64,000 nucleotides of DNA, from the NCBI RefSeq assembly GCF_001641265.1, contig NW_020167549.1, positions 124,001 through 188,000 of the forward strand, in the 5' to 3' direction. A program made the translations under genes and the position numbers. This document shows, piece after piece, positions 44,591 to 56,299 of the stretch. This DNA is from Pseudogymnoascus destructans. Lineage: Eukaryota; Ascomycota; Leotiomycetes; Thelebolales; Thelebolaceae. The notes under the pieces were generated by a model. The model was not told the origin of the DNA. It saw nothing but the letters and a program-made list of their open reading frames with translations, and searched no databases. The number at the start of each line of letters is the position of its first letter. Position 1 is the stretch's first letter.

Positions 44591-46640
44591 TAGAGTTTGC
44601 CCCTCCCCTAAAACAGCCCTCTATATTGTCCTTATAAGGCTTGTATATCCTAGATGGTAGACAGCTTATGTTAAGCTTTATAGCCATGCTTAACAGCATG
44701 GCTAGAAGTAGCAAGCTGTTGTAGGACCTAACAGTATCTGTAAGGATGCCTCTGCCCTCAGTGACAGAAGGGATCGGAGTTGGACAGGTTACGGTCACGT
44801 GGGGAGAGTTAGGGCAGGTTAGCTGAGTCGGGCCCATTTCGGGTACTTAAGGGGATTGACCCAACGGAGTTCCTCATCATCTTTTTTGTATCCTTCGTAG
44901 TAGACCTATAGGATAGCATCCGTTTAGCCTCTGACTCGCACTCTCATATGCTAGTACTGTGAGCTGGGTGCCCTGTGTCCTTACAGTATCATCTAGTCCC
45001 TTACTAGTCCATTTGTTAGACTAGTAAATGACTAGAAGATGTAGCAGGTCTCTAAATTAGAGACCCCTCTTCGGAACATCATTAGCTAGCATCTCCTATC
45101 GCCTAACAAGAGAGCCTTCAACTAAAGACTCTCTTCTGTCTAGATTGCTGTTAAGTATGCCTTTAGGCATTTTTAGGTCCTTTAGACCTATATAGCCTTT
45201 AGCAAGGGACTAAAGGCTGATAGGCAGCTAGTTACAGCATAATTTGCTGTTACTATGCTGCTTACTAATTGCTACACTTGTCTACATAGGAACTAGACAA
45301 GTTAGAAGTTTAGATCTCCTCTACTAACAGTAGAGGAGTATTTAAATTAAACTATATATCTATAGGTAAGTCTCTCCCTTTTCACCTTCTTCATTCTGCC
45401 ACCCACCTCTAATCCAGTTACTCCCTCTCTCATTCCTCTCCCCCCCACCTTTCTTCGCCCTTAAATAGAGGACCTGTTTTCTAGGCCCTTAAGCTGAGAG
45501 CATACTTTGACTCACTTTCAGCTTTCCTCTGTATTATTCGCCTTTTTAGAATATACAGAGATGAATTAACAGAAGCTAGACTAGAAGTCTGATTCAATTT
45601 GGGATGCTTAGGACTGGAATAAGACTAGGATTAGGACACCTGCATTTAGGACTAGCGATGGTGCTAGGAAGAGGAGGATATATCTAGGGTTTCAGATTAG
45701 GAGGCATTGTTCTCTATAAGAGGAGAGGGAGGAGGAAGAGAGGTGGCATTGATACTGCCCTTGCTACTGTTGTTGTCATTGTTGCAGTTGTTGTTATTGT
45801 CGTTAGAGAGAGTGATCACTCTCTAGTGCTTTAAGAAGGTGGTGGCAATACGCTACTCCTTCTTATACCATACATAGGCCAAATCCTAGGTAAGGGAAAG
45901 GGAGTCCTCTATGTCTATGTCTATGAGCCCTTAAGCTCTCTCCTGCAACTAAAGGTCTTTAGCATCATTATTAACGACTTTGATCTAGTCGTTAATAATG
46001 ATGTTATACTCTAGGGAGCTCTCCTCCTCCCTACTCCCTACTGCTACTAGCTCCTCTTTCTGTCTCTTAATGAGATTAGTAACAAGATGGGCTAGACTAG
46101 TGTGATCCTAGCCTGTCTCCTCCTAGAGGCCATTCTAGATCCTCTTCCAGAACACCTTCTAGGAGATCTAGGGCCAAACTACAGAGATGCAGCACCAAAA
46201 TCCTTGTCTTTCTTATTAAGATGAGTCTAGAGAGACTTAGTAGGTAGATGATGGCTTGATCTTGCTATAAGAGGCAGACTGTCACTAATATTAGCATATA
46301 CGTTACTAAGTGGGCTTAGAGAGGGAGGAAGGAAGTTGCTAGGGCTAGTTACTTAGCCCTAATTCACATTATTCATAGCCATAGTTAGTATATAGAGTAT
46401 ATAGATAATATATATATTATCTTACGTCATTAGAGTAGAGCCTCTTCTAAGGCTCTACTTTTTTACACTAATCTACATGTAGGCATGTCTAGGCTTACAG
46501 AGCATAATTATGCTACGTAAGGACATACTTACATATGCTTTGGGTTGACGCTAGCAAGGTGGCACCTCGAGCATAGGGGTATTATAGGGGGGTTATAGGG
46601 GGGTATAGGGGATAGTGTAGAGCTTACTGCCAACAGTATG
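44591..46640. other. AT-rich, hairpin-rich transposon debris
   Basis: No coding region was recognised. The stretch is full of short perfect hairpins: GTCTCTA/TAGAGAC at 45053-45069, CTCCTCTAC/GTAGAGGAG at 45337-45359, and a 17-bp perfect pair at 45962-45978 and 45986-46002 with a 7-bp loop. Most C/G content is in TAG/CTA-rich words, consistent with strong mutational decay. Confidence 0.6.
45962..46002. repeat. hairpin with 17-bp perfect arms
   Basis: CATCATTATTAACGACT, loop TTGATCT, then the exact complement of the first arm. Confidence 0.88.
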
Positions 46641-47560
46641 TAATCATGTTATGTTCCCCTAGCTGAAACCCTCTATTAACTGCATTACATCTCTCAAGCT
46701 TATCCTTAAAGGAAGCACATAATTAACCTACTTTCCCATCTATTCTCTTTCCCCATTCTTCTTTAAGAAATAGCCTTACATGAGCTTTCTTAAGCTTACT
46801 CCCATTTTGAGGTTTATACTCATCAACTTAATCTTTAAGATAATCAAATGCATTCTCAATTAGATGAAAATTAGGAGAATTTAGAGGCCAAAGCCCTACT
46901 CTATATATCCCTTCTCTTTATATAATCTTCAAGTGACTGATGTGCTTTAAAGTAAAGACTTACACTGCCATCAACAATACCCGTTTATTAGGATATAATG
47001 CTTTGACCTTTTGATAGTAGGGAAAGACAGGTTAAAGCAGAACCATTTTACAGTATAAAAACCAATTAATCCCACCCTTTGAAACTTCTTGGTTTTCAGA
47101 ACCTCTTCCTCTACTCTAATTCTCTGATTCTCTAAACTCTTAAGATGCACTCTGTTACCGTTTCCATTTGCTTTTCCCATTCTAAATATCTGTATTTAAA
47201 GTTTCTATATATCAATATTTAAGAGTTCTAACTGTTCTTGCTCTTAAAAGTTCATCATCTGCCTTTTTTTTCTAATATGCATTTATCTCTCGAAGTATTA
47301 ACACATGTTCCTGCTTTTCTTCAATGCTCTCTAGCATCTATGACAATGATGGTGTTATGGCTATAGTAACATAACATCATAGCTGTAGGGCTAGCAGGGC
47401 TAGGCTATAGTAACATGACTTATAGTCATAAGGCTAGTAGGGCTAGGCTGTAGCGTGACCTAGCTAGTGGATAGTTGGGTAAACTAGTAGATAGTTAGAT
47501 AGAACTATCTAACTATCTAAACTATCCCACAACTATCCGAACTATCCATAAGGCACGATG
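46640..47560 (-). pseudogene. heavily decayed Tc1/mariner-like element
   Basis: The minus strand near 46905-46760 reads LWPLNSPNFHLIENAFDYLK, a degraded form of the Tc1/mariner DDE motif PPNSPDLNPIENVWDYLK, followed by KLKKAHVRLFLKK. The rest is AT-rich with stops. At 47380-47530 it borders the dispersed repeat also found at 4190-4285. No part can be translated at length. Confidence 0.65.
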
Positions 47561-47852
47561 CCACTATATAAGTAGATAGTATTCCCTTAGATAGGAGGTT
47601 CGTGCTTAACTTAATATAGTAGCATGTTACCATATCTTTGTAATAGATGAAGCTGGAATTCCAAGCTTCTCTTTAATCTCTTAATAGCTTAAACCCATAA
47701 ACATACGTAATAATTGCAGAGCGTAGTGGTGTTGAGATTTCTACCATGTTAAGGTTGTTAGATTTCTCATATTCTACCTACCAGTATTTTGTGTACCTAG
47801 CTAATTGATCCTTGCGTTCTAATTGGCTCTGTGCGCACAGACCTTGCCTGGG

Positions 47853-47899
47853 CTTTTGGGCCGCACGAGGACTAACTTAGTCCTCGTGCGGCCCAAAAG
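47853..47899. repeat. perfect inverted pair of transposon ends, head to head
   Basis: CTTTTGGGCCGCACGAGGAC plus TA (47853-47874) and its exact 22-bp complement (47878-47899) are separated by ACT only. They look like two terminal repeats of the same Tc1/mariner family back to back. Confidence 0.9.
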
Positions 47900-48630
47900 G
47901 TATACATACTTTACTAACCCGTGCTAACTATATTAACCGCACTAACCCGTGCTAAGCTTAGCTACGGCGCAAGCAGCACCTGACGAGCACCGCAAGTAGA
48001 TAGCAGTCGCGTGCGTACAGTTTCAGTTTGGCACAATCGTACTCATCCTCACAGTAGCCGGGAGCATCTTAAGAAGAACAATTGTATAGAATATTGGCTC
48101 TGCATGCGTATACACGCATACGGACTGGAATCTACTCTCCAGCTCTCTGCGAAGATAAAATCCACGCCTACGAGTAGCGCGGGCGAGTGTCTCCATTTAG
48201 CATGTGCGTTTTGCGTGGCAGAATTGCTGACAATCGCGGCCTGTTATGTGGGGCAAAGTGGGCGGTGGGTGTTGAAGTGGACAGGTGTGGGATTGCGGGA
48301 TGCCCGATTTTGTGGCGCCGCGAATCACGGGATATCCATATCTCAAATACATACGTCACGTCATGTCACGTCACGTGTATATACTATAATATAATTCTAC
48401 TAGAGGATGATCTCCCGCTAAGTCTCACGTCTCGTGTATATACAGTACTATAATTCTACCAGAGGATGATCTCCCGCTAGGTTCGGGAGATTTTAGTGTG
48501 TGATTTGGTATGGGAGGATAAATATATTTCCCACTTCTTCATTTCTCACCCATCTAGTCGTTGGGGTGGGGAAGTCTATGCACGTGACTGAATATATCAC
48601 GTGATACCACGCTAGACAACTTTCAGGTGA
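47900..48630. other. intergenic, upstream of xanthine dehydrogenase
   Basis: No gene was recognised. A direct repeat of about 57 bp occurs at 48364-48420 and 48423-48479 (CACGTGTATATACTATAAT-like then AGAGGATGATCTCCCGCTA). Two CACGTG sites lie at 48581-48586 and 48599-48604. Confidence 0.6.
48364..48479 (+). repeat. tandem duplication, period 59
   Basis: Two ~57-bp copies sharing TAATTCTAC, AGAGGATGATCTCCCGCTA and CGTGTATATAC with a few differences. Confidence 0.8.
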
Positions 48631-48636
48631 GCTCCG

Positions 48637-48686
48637 TCGGATGTCGCCGCCTTGTACTTTATCGCCCCGCATATCTTATCGGAGCT
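48637..48686 (+). promoter_or_regulatory. candidate UaY and AreA (GATA) sites of the xanthine dehydrogenase promoter
   Basis: TCGGATGTCGCCGC at 48637-48650 matches the A. nidulans UaY consensus TCGG-N6-CCGA except for the last base. Complementary GATA motifs follow as TTTATC (about 48659) and CTTATC (about 48677), with another CTTATC at about 49037. UaY (uric acid induction) and AreA (nitrogen repression) are the known regulators of purine catabolism in Aspergillus. The site assignment is by motif only. Confidence 0.4.
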
Positions 48687-49045
48687 CTCCCCACACCGAA
48701 AGTGGCAATGCTATCAAAAATAAACTACTCCTCCTCTTCTCTCCACCCCTCATTATCAACCAACTGACTAAAACTATTCTCTTCTCTCTTCCTTAATATC
48801 TCCGTTCCCCTCATTCACATATATCAATTGCGTCCAGCCATGCTCCTCGCCCTCTCATATCACCTGTTCTGATGCACTTGTATCTATATATATACCTATA
48901 CCCAGCCCTTCGTTGTTCGTTCGTGATACCCCCGTGTCTCACCCTTACTCCAGCCGCCCTTGCTTTGTCAGGCGAGTGAGTGAGACGCCTCACACGGGCA
49001 CAAACAAACACCAACGCCAACCACTGTCCCAAACTCTTATCTGCC

Positions 49046-52000
49046 ATGGCGCCCAGTGCTGTCTCTCCCACCCCCGCCGCCCCCGCCGAGCCATCCACAA
49101 ACCTCGCCGACGTGACCGCGTTTTACGACACAACCCTGCGCTTCTTCCTCAACGGCACCCGCGTCAATCTCGACAACATCGACCCCGAGATCATCCTGCT
49201 CGAGTACCTCCGTGGCATTGGGCTCACCGGCACCAAGCTGGGATGTTCTGAGGGCGGATGTGGCGCGTGCACCGTCGTTGTCAGTCAGTGGAACCCTACG
49301 ACGAAGAAGATTTACCACGCCAGCGTTAATGCGTGTTTGGCGCCGCTTGTGAGCGTGGATGGCAAGCATGTTATTACGGTGGAGGGGATCGGAAATGTCG
49401 AGAGGCCGCATAGTGTGCAGGAGCGCATTGCGAGGGGGAATGGGAGTCAGTGCGGGGTAAGTTTCTCCTTTCAGATAGGTGGAGCCGTGGCTAATGTGAG
49501 GACAGTTCTGCACTCCCGGTATTGTGATGAGTCTCTATGCATTACTGAGGAATGAAGATCAACCCACTGAGCATTCCATCGAGGAAGCATTTGACGGGAA
49601 CCTGTGCCGGTGCACGGGGTACCGGCCTATCCTGGAAGCAGCGCGTACATTCAGCGCTGAGACTGGCTGCGCGAAAGCAAAAACTAACGGCGGTGGTGGA
49701 TGCTGCATGGAGAAAGAAGGAGGTGGCGGATGCTGCCAGAGCGAGTCCGCCGACGACGACCAGCCGATCAAGCGCTTCACGCCGCCTGGATTCATCGAGT
49801 ACAACCCTGACACCCAACTCATCTTCCCGCCCGCCCTCACTAAATACGAGTTCAAGCCGTTGACGTTTGGTAACAAGCGGAAGCGCTGGTACCGCCCCGC
49901 CACTGTTGACCAACTCCTGCGCATCAAGCACGCGCTGCCGTCCGCCAAGATTATTGGTGGTAGCAGTGAGACGCAGATCGAGATCAAGTTCAAGGCGATG
50001 CAGTACTCGGCCTCAGTGTTCGTCGGGGATATCCCGGAGCTCCGAAAGTTTGAGTTCCACGACGATCATCTGGAGATTGGCGGGAACATCACGCTCACGG
50101 ACCTGGAAGCCATTGCGCTGAAGGCTGTTGAGCATTATGGACCTGAGAAGGGACAGGTGTTTACGAATATGCACAGGCAGCTGCAGTACTTTGCTGGAAG
50201 GCAGATTAGGAATGTTGGGACGCCGGCGGGTAATCTGGCGACGGCAAGTCCGATTAGTGATCTGAACCCTGTGCTCGTGGCTGCGAATGCTATCCTGGTT
50301 GCGAAGACTCTCCAAGGGGACACAGAGATCCCGATGACAGAGTTCTTCAAGTCATATCGTACCACTGCGCTCCCGGCGGGTGCAATCATCGCTAGTATTC
50401 GGATTCCCGTCACGGCGACGAATGAGTATACCAGTGCGTACAAGCAGGCGAAGAGGAAGGATGATGATATTGCCATCGTCACTGCTGCCCTCCGAGTCAA
50501 GCTTAGCGAGACCCACGATGTTGAGAGTGCCAACCTCGTCTACGGTGGCATGGCGCCTCTCACCATTTCAGCGAAGAAGGCGGACGCTTTCCTGATCGGC
50601 AAGAAGTGGACAGACCCAGCAACGCTTGAAGGCGTAATGGGGGCGCTCGAGCAGGACTTTGATCTCAAGTTCGGCGTTCCCGGTGGAATGGCAACCTACC
50701 GCAAGACCCTCGCGATGAGCTTCTTTTACCGCTTCTACAACGAGGTTCTTATCAAGCTCGGCAACGATGGTGCGGATCTCGAGGCCGTTGGCGAAATCGA
50801 GCGCGAGATCTCACGTGGTGAGCAGGATCACGATGCCACTTCCGCGTATGAGAAGATCATTATGGGCCGCGCACAACCGCATGTTGCCGCGCTGAAGCAG
50901 TGTACGGGCCAGGCGCAGTACACTGATGATATCCCGGTGCAGAGGAATGAGTTATACGGGTGTCTGGTTCTTTCGACGAAGGCGCGGGCGAAGCTCATAT
51001 CTGTTGACACATCGGCGGCTCTAGAGCTGCCGGGTGTGGTAGACTACCTAGATCATACGGATATGCCTAGTCCAGAGGCAAACTGGTGGGGTGCTCCGGT
51101 GAGAGACGAGGTATTCTTCGCTGTGAATGAGGTCTTTACCTGTGGTCAGCCTATTGGTGTTATCCTCGCCAGCACGGCAAACGAGGCTGCTGCGGGCGCG
51201 AGAGCAGTCAAGATACAGTACGAAGAGCTACCTGCTATATATACCATCGAGGAGGCTATCGAGAAGGAGAGCTACTTTGAGCAGTTCAGGTTCATCAAGA
51301 CTGGGGATACGGAGAAGGCGTTTGCGGAGGCGGATCATGTCATCTCGGGCACGACTAGGATGGGAGGCCAGGAGCACTTCTACCTTGAGACTAATGCCTG
51401 TGTTGCTGTGCCGAAGCCAGAAGATGGGGAGATGGAGGTTTTTGCTTGTACGCAGAACCCGACAGAGACGTAAGTAGTTCGTTCACCAGACATACCGAAG
51501 TGCTAACGGGAGCAGGCAAGCATATGTTGCACAGGTCTGCAATGTTGCCAATAACAAAGTCGTCTGCCGAGTCAAGCGTCTCGGCGGTGGTTTTGGTGGC
51601 AAGGAAACTCGTTCGGTGCAGCTGAGTTCTATCATGGCGCTCGCGGCGAAAAAGACAGGCCGCCCCGTGCGCTGCATGCTCAACCGCGACGAAGACATGA
51701 TGACGAGCGGGCAGCGCCATCCCTTCCTCACGAAGTGGAAGATCGCCATCAGCAGCGACGGCAAGCTCCAAGCCCTCGATGCCGAGGTCGTCTGCAACGG
51801 CGGCTGGACGCAAGATCTCAGCGGCGCTGTCTGCGAGCGCGCTCTCTCCCATATTGATGGCTGCTACGCCATCCCGAATGTACATGTACGTGGTCGTATC
51901 GCGCGCGCTAATACCATGTCCAACTCCGCTTTCCGTGGCTTTGGTGGACCCCAGGGCCTCTTCGTTGCAGAGACATACATCGAAGAGGCGGCGGACCGAC

Positions 52001-53436
52001 TCGGTATCCCAGCTGAAAGGCTGCGCGAGATCAACATGTACAAGCCCATGGGGATTACGCACTTCAACCAGGCGCTGCAGGACTGGCATGTCCCGCTCAT
52101 GTACGATCAGGTCCGCAGGAATTCCAAGTATGAGGAGCGCCGTATCGCTGTCGATGAGTTTAACAGAACTCACAAGTGGCGTAAGCGTGGTCTTGCTATC
52201 GTCCCGACTAAATTCGGTATCTCCTTTACGGCGCTGTTCCTCAACCAGGCTGGTGCCCTAGTGCATATCTACCACGATGGTTCCGTGTTGCTCGCCCATG
52301 GTGGCACTGAGATGGGCCAGGGTCTGCACACTAAGATGTGCATGATTGCTGCTGAAACCCTCGGCGTTCCTCTGGATTCTGTGCATATCTCGGAAACTGG
52401 TACAAACACCGTCGCCAACACCTCCTCCACAGCTGCAAGTGCATCCAGCGATCTCAACGGCTACGCCATCTATAACGCCTGCGCCCAGCTCAACGAGCGC
52501 CTCGCCCCCTTCAAAACCCAGCTCGGCCCCGAGGCCACCATGGCTCAGCTCGCCCACGCCGCGTACTTCTCCCGCGTTAACCTCTCCGCGCAGGGCTATT
52601 ACCGCACTCCCGAGATCGGCTACACGTGGGGCAAGAACGAGGGTAAGATGTTCTTCTACTTTACCCAAGGTGTCGCCGCCGCGGAGGTCGAGGTCGATAC
52701 CCTCACCGGCTCATGGACCTGCATCCGCGCCGACGTACTCATGGACGTCGGCCGCAGCATCAACCCCTCTGTCGACTACGGCCAAGTCGAAGGCGCCTTC
52801 GTGCAAGGCGTCGGGCTCTTCACGATGGAGGAGTCGCTGTGGTTCGGTGGCGGCCCGATGGCGGGGCAGCTCGCGACGCGGGGCCCGGGGAATTACAAGA
52901 TCCCTGGGTTCAGGGACGTGCCGCAGACGTTTAACGTTAGTCTGCTGAAGGGGGTGGAGTGGAAGGAGTTGAGGACTATTGGGAGGAGTAGGGGGGTGGG
53001 AGAGCCGCCGTTGTTTTTGGGGAGTGTGGTCTTTTTTGCGATTAGGGATGCGATTAGGGCGGGGAGAAGGCAGTGGGGGGTTGAGGCGAGGAGGTTTGTG
53101 GGGAGGGGGTTGGGGGAGGGGGAGGTTGGGGAGGCAACCAATGGTGAAGCAAGCAACGGTGAAACCACAAGCAGAGAGAGCGATGAATCTCCGGTGACCA
53201 GTGAGCCAAGTAGTGCCTCAGACGATACCACAACCACCACCCCAGAGGTTGGCCCTGCCGCAGATGCATTGCAGCCACAAGGTCAAGAAGTATCTGCAGA
53301 GATTGGAGACGGCATGTTATACCTCGACAGCCCTGCGACAACGGAGCGCATCAGGAATGCGTGTGTGGATCCTATTGTGCAGCGCGCGAGGGTGAAACAA
53401 GGGGAGGGGGATAAGCCATTCTTTATTTCGATTTAA
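49046..53436 (+). CDS. hxA: xanthine dehydrogenase (purine hydroxylase I)
   Basis: Three exons (49046-49456, 49506-51469, 51516-53436) give about 1431 residues. In order: plant-type [2Fe-2S] domain (LGCSEGGCGACTV near residue 66), second cluster (SQCGFCTPGIVMS across the first splice, NLCRCTGYRPI), FAD domain (IIGGSSETQIEIKF, GTPAGNLATASPISDLNP), and the molybdopterin domains (CTQNPTETQAYVAQ across the second splice, RLGGGFGGKETRS, RGFGGPQGLF, GGTEMGQGLHTKM, and the catalytic Glu in GVGEPPLFLGS). It oxidises hypoxanthine and xanthine to uric acid for nitrogen use. A Ser/Thr/Glu-rich insert of about 65 residues precedes the conserved end (LYLDSPATTERIRNACVDP), making it longer than the ~1360 residues usual in Aspergillus. 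No lesions. Confidence 0.95.
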
Positions 53437-53840
53437 GAGGGAGATGTAAATGGAAGGATGGTTATGGGGGGTTTTTTGTATAACTTATATCTTTTTATGG
53501 ATTATGAATTCTGGATTTGTTTTGTTTCGGGGGGTGAGAATTGTATGGGTGTAATGTTTAAGTGCAAATCTTACCCATGTGGTGTTTTAGTTATATATTT
53601 ATACAATTCAACGATATTTCCACATTTTATTTTGGTTTCTACGCTTGTAATTCCGTAATCTGCATTTTCTGAACTTGGTCTGTCGTCTCACCCATATTTA
53701 AAAGGGGGAACGTATGGGAGCCTACAACCGACCCGTCGAAAAACGCGCGCTTGTTTCCAAAGGGAACGACAACGCTAACGTCACCTACTATTTATATTTT
53801 TGCAAATGTGAGAAACCACAAATTTTCCCCTCAAACCAAA
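53437..53840. other. 3' region of hxA and intergenic
   Basis: T-rich 3'UTR-like sequence without a gene. Confidence 0.5.
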
Positions 53841-54250
53841 ATGTTCCTCAAAATATTAGCCATCCTGGCTACTACCATTGCCGTCATCTTCTCCACCCTC
53901 ATCCCCATCGGCCTCTGGGCAGGCCCCAACCATAACTCCCCGCCCTCCCAGTCACCGGCCCCGAAGACGCCGAAGACCGCGTTTGCACGCCCCCCCTTAA
54001 CAACCACCAGTAATAGCCGCGGACCTCGAGCTCCCAACCCTCAAGCTCTTCCTCCGCGCCGCCAGCTCCAGCCGCCTCCCCGATGACACCCCATCATCCC
54101 TCCCTCTCAGCACCAGAGCTCGCGCAGCTCGCACGCCCGTATACGGAATGGGCGCCGAAGCCGTTTTCAGAGCTGCCCGGGCCGGCGTTGGTGCCGGGGA
54201 TTCCTGGTAGTGGAGTGTCGCCGCCGGTTAGTGTTGCCTACGTGAGCACC
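53841..54250 (+). other. possible remnant of a small membrane or secreted protein gene
   Basis: ATG 53841 gives a convincing hydrophobic leader (MFLKILAILATTIAVIFSTL) followed by proline-rich sequence. In a neighbouring frame DLELPTLKLFLRAASSSRLP and then LARPYTEWAPKPFSELPGPA look coding. The frames are not joined by an obvious intron, and the right side runs into the decayed gene on the opposite strand. I cannot name it. Confidence 0.3.
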
Positions 54251-55634
54251 GCAAACGCCGTCCTGTATGTTTTGCTGCCTATGGAGCGGCGGCATCGAAG
54301 TCGCATATATGCACTGAACAAGCTCGCCATATTCTTCAGACATGGGTAGAGCGTTTCGGGTCGCTGGAAAAGTCGTTGCCTTGTAGGTCAACTTTGCAAA
54401 CTCTCTTGCCAATACTTGCTAGTTGTTGCGGTCCGGTCACGAAGTTATCGGTCCAGAATAGTTCGTTAACTTTCTTTATGTCGTCACTGTGTAAAAGGTT
54501 GGCGGCAGAGCCTTTGAGGTTGAGGAATCGGTTATTAAATGACTTATACGTCTTTGCAACTCGGGTGCCGCTTTGTAGTATCCGTTTAGTGTATATTCCA
54601 AAAGCCGTTCCATTTTCCTAGCCTCCTTGCTTGACGGCGTGGCTTCCACGTCGGAGTTCGGGTTGAAGTTTCTTGTCCCACAAGGAGATCGGTACCGTCA
54701 CCCTGGTATCATATTGCCTTTTAACTTGAATTCCTGCGGTGAATATCCTATTTTCTCCAAAAGACATCATGGAACCTGGATGAAAACATCCCTGGGACTT
54801 CAAATAGTCGGTGTTGTCGTATTCGTCACGGAACCTATCCGTGTTCGGCTTCGGGCGCTTGACTCCAGGCCCGTGAATTGGGTCATTGTAATATCTCAGG
54901 CCAACCTTTGTCTGAAAACCACACAGGTAAGTACTCCAGACGCCTACAATGCTCCTCGTAAGTAACCTCGATCAGCTCTATAAGAATCTGATGACTGATG
55001 AACGAGATTGCGAGCGCGTCCGGGAAATGATCATTCATGATAGTTGACAATGTTTTAGCCTTTGAGATAACTAAAACGTCGAGATCGGCAAGAAGTTCCT
55101 GGTCGAGCGATATCCACGGATTCTCCACATATATGGGTCCGACTCCGACAAATTCTCCCATTTCTATATCCTGCCAGTAAAGTTAGTACAGAACGTTCTA
55201 AGACACATAAACAGACAGTATGAGAGTTAATTCTCACCTGTGGAAACGAAATTTCCCCATCCACAACCCAAACGGCGACCATGCCTGCGATTTTAAAGGG
55301 CCGCTCAGAGTGTGGTGGCACTTTATCCTCACAATACACTATTATATATGGGAATGTTTCTGACACTGAGACAGCTCCGAAGTTCTCGAAAATATAATTT
55401 ATAACGGTGCTAACCATCTGGGCCTGTTATTGTGCAATTCCCCTTGTTCATTAACGTATGAGAATTCTCAAAGTCAAGTTCCCGTGTCTTTGGCTCAGAC
55501 GCTGAAACTTTTCTAGAGAGGTGGGTTACCGGCGTTTCTTGTCCGAAGCTTGATTCCCGTTCTGGCGTTGGGAGGCGTGAGTGCCGTACAAACGAGGGGA
55601 GTTCACAACGGAGATGTCGACCGACCAAAATCAA
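54190..55634 (-). pseudogene. decayed member of an uncharacterised fungal protein family
   Basis: Minus-strand pieces are colinear with one large fungal family of unknown function: HTLMNKGNCTITGP, then after a frameshift (55417) STVINYIFENFGAVSVSE, PFKIAGMVAVWVVDGE, an intact GT-AG intron (about 55238-55168), DIEMGEFVGVGPIYVENPW, HFPDALAISFISHQILIELI, a frameshift near 54895, GLRYYNDPIHGPGVKRPKPN, DYLKSQGCFHPGSMMSFGEN, RFLNLKGSAANLLHSDD, NFVTGPQQLASIGKRVCKVD, another frameshift near 54370, and IQDGVCGAHV. At least three frameshifts plus stops (54650 region) show a dead gene that kept its order. Codon-level similarity in each piece is still high, so inactivation is not old. Confidence 0.7.
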
Positions 55635-55846
55635 GGAAACGTGAAAATGCAGGGAAGACGCAGCTACTTATGTTAACTGAAGTTTAGAGTTCGTGCCTAG
55701 ATTATTATATAACAGCGACTGGGTCTACTGGCGTGGTCTTAAAAGTCATGACGATGCAAATATAGCGTGACATATAAGCCCACAATATAAGAAATATAAT
55801 TAAAGCTAACCATACTAAAGCGCTAGTCAAGATCAAGCTCCAAGAC

Positions 55847-56299
55847 TTATAAATCCACCCCCTTATCCCTCAAAAGTGTTCCCATCCTATCCAAAACCTC
55901 GGTGACCCACGCACCACAGTCCCTCGCCGGTGGCTCCGGATTCCTCTCCATAAGCACCCTCGGATCATGCGGTGGCGCCACGCTACTCGCGATAGCCTCA
56001 AACTCCGACAACAGGCACTTCGGCATCTGGTACATCAATTTCGCGCTTTTAAATGCCGGGTTGAGGCCGAACTTTTCGGCGGGTCGACATTGGTAGTCCA
56101 TACCCAGACCAACGGTGCCGGTGACGTGGTAGAAGCGGCCGGCGGTTTGGGATTGGAGTTGGGCGGGGACGAGGGCGATTCCTTGGTGGAAGGGACCGGT
56201 TCCTTGGGTTATATAAATGTGGTAGACGTTGAATAGGACGGTTTGTCCAGGGGGAGGGGCTGATGGGATGGGCGCTGGGGGTGTTGGGGTTGGAGGCAT
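55847..56299 (-). CDS. small conserved fungal protein of unknown function (DUF6914-like)
   Basis: A single-exon 150-residue frame: a proline-rich start, then FNVYHIYITQGTGPFHQGIA, FYHVTGTVGLGMDYQCRPAE, YQMPKCLLSEFEAIASSVAP, DPRVLMERNPEPPARDCGAW and VTEVLDRMGTLLRDKG. The core recalls the small fungal family that carries a YHVxG / P..D.. / CxxWV..VL pattern (DUF6914-like). Function is unknown. The frame is intact and uses a GC-rich third position unlike the neighbouring pseudogene. Start at 56297-56299 is the only in-frame ATG near the N-terminus. Confidence 0.6.
   Translation of the reverse strand: MPPTPTPPAPIPSAPPPGQTVLFNVYHIYITQGTGPFHQGIALVPAQLQSQTAGRFYHVTGTVGLGMDYQCRPAEKFGLNPAFKSAKLMYQMPKCLLSEFEAIASSVAPPHDPRVLMERNPEPPARDCGAWVTEVLDRMGTLLRDKGVDL

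Larger units (their letters stand above)
42842..47870. mobile_element. nested Tc1/mariner region between related inverted ends
   Basis: CTCGTGCGGCCCAAAAG followed by CGCAAGGTCTGTGCG lies at 42842-42877 and again, inverted, at 47834-47869. This suggests the ends of one older element that has been expanded to 5 kb by later insertions, including the 1443-bp element at 43148-44590. Two unrelated copies of the same family in opposite orientation would look alike. Confidence 0.5.

Noticed and set aside
49037..50533. Minus-strand frames over xanthine dehydrogenase
   Set aside because: Antisense to a clearly conserved enzyme; produced by GC-rich codon use.
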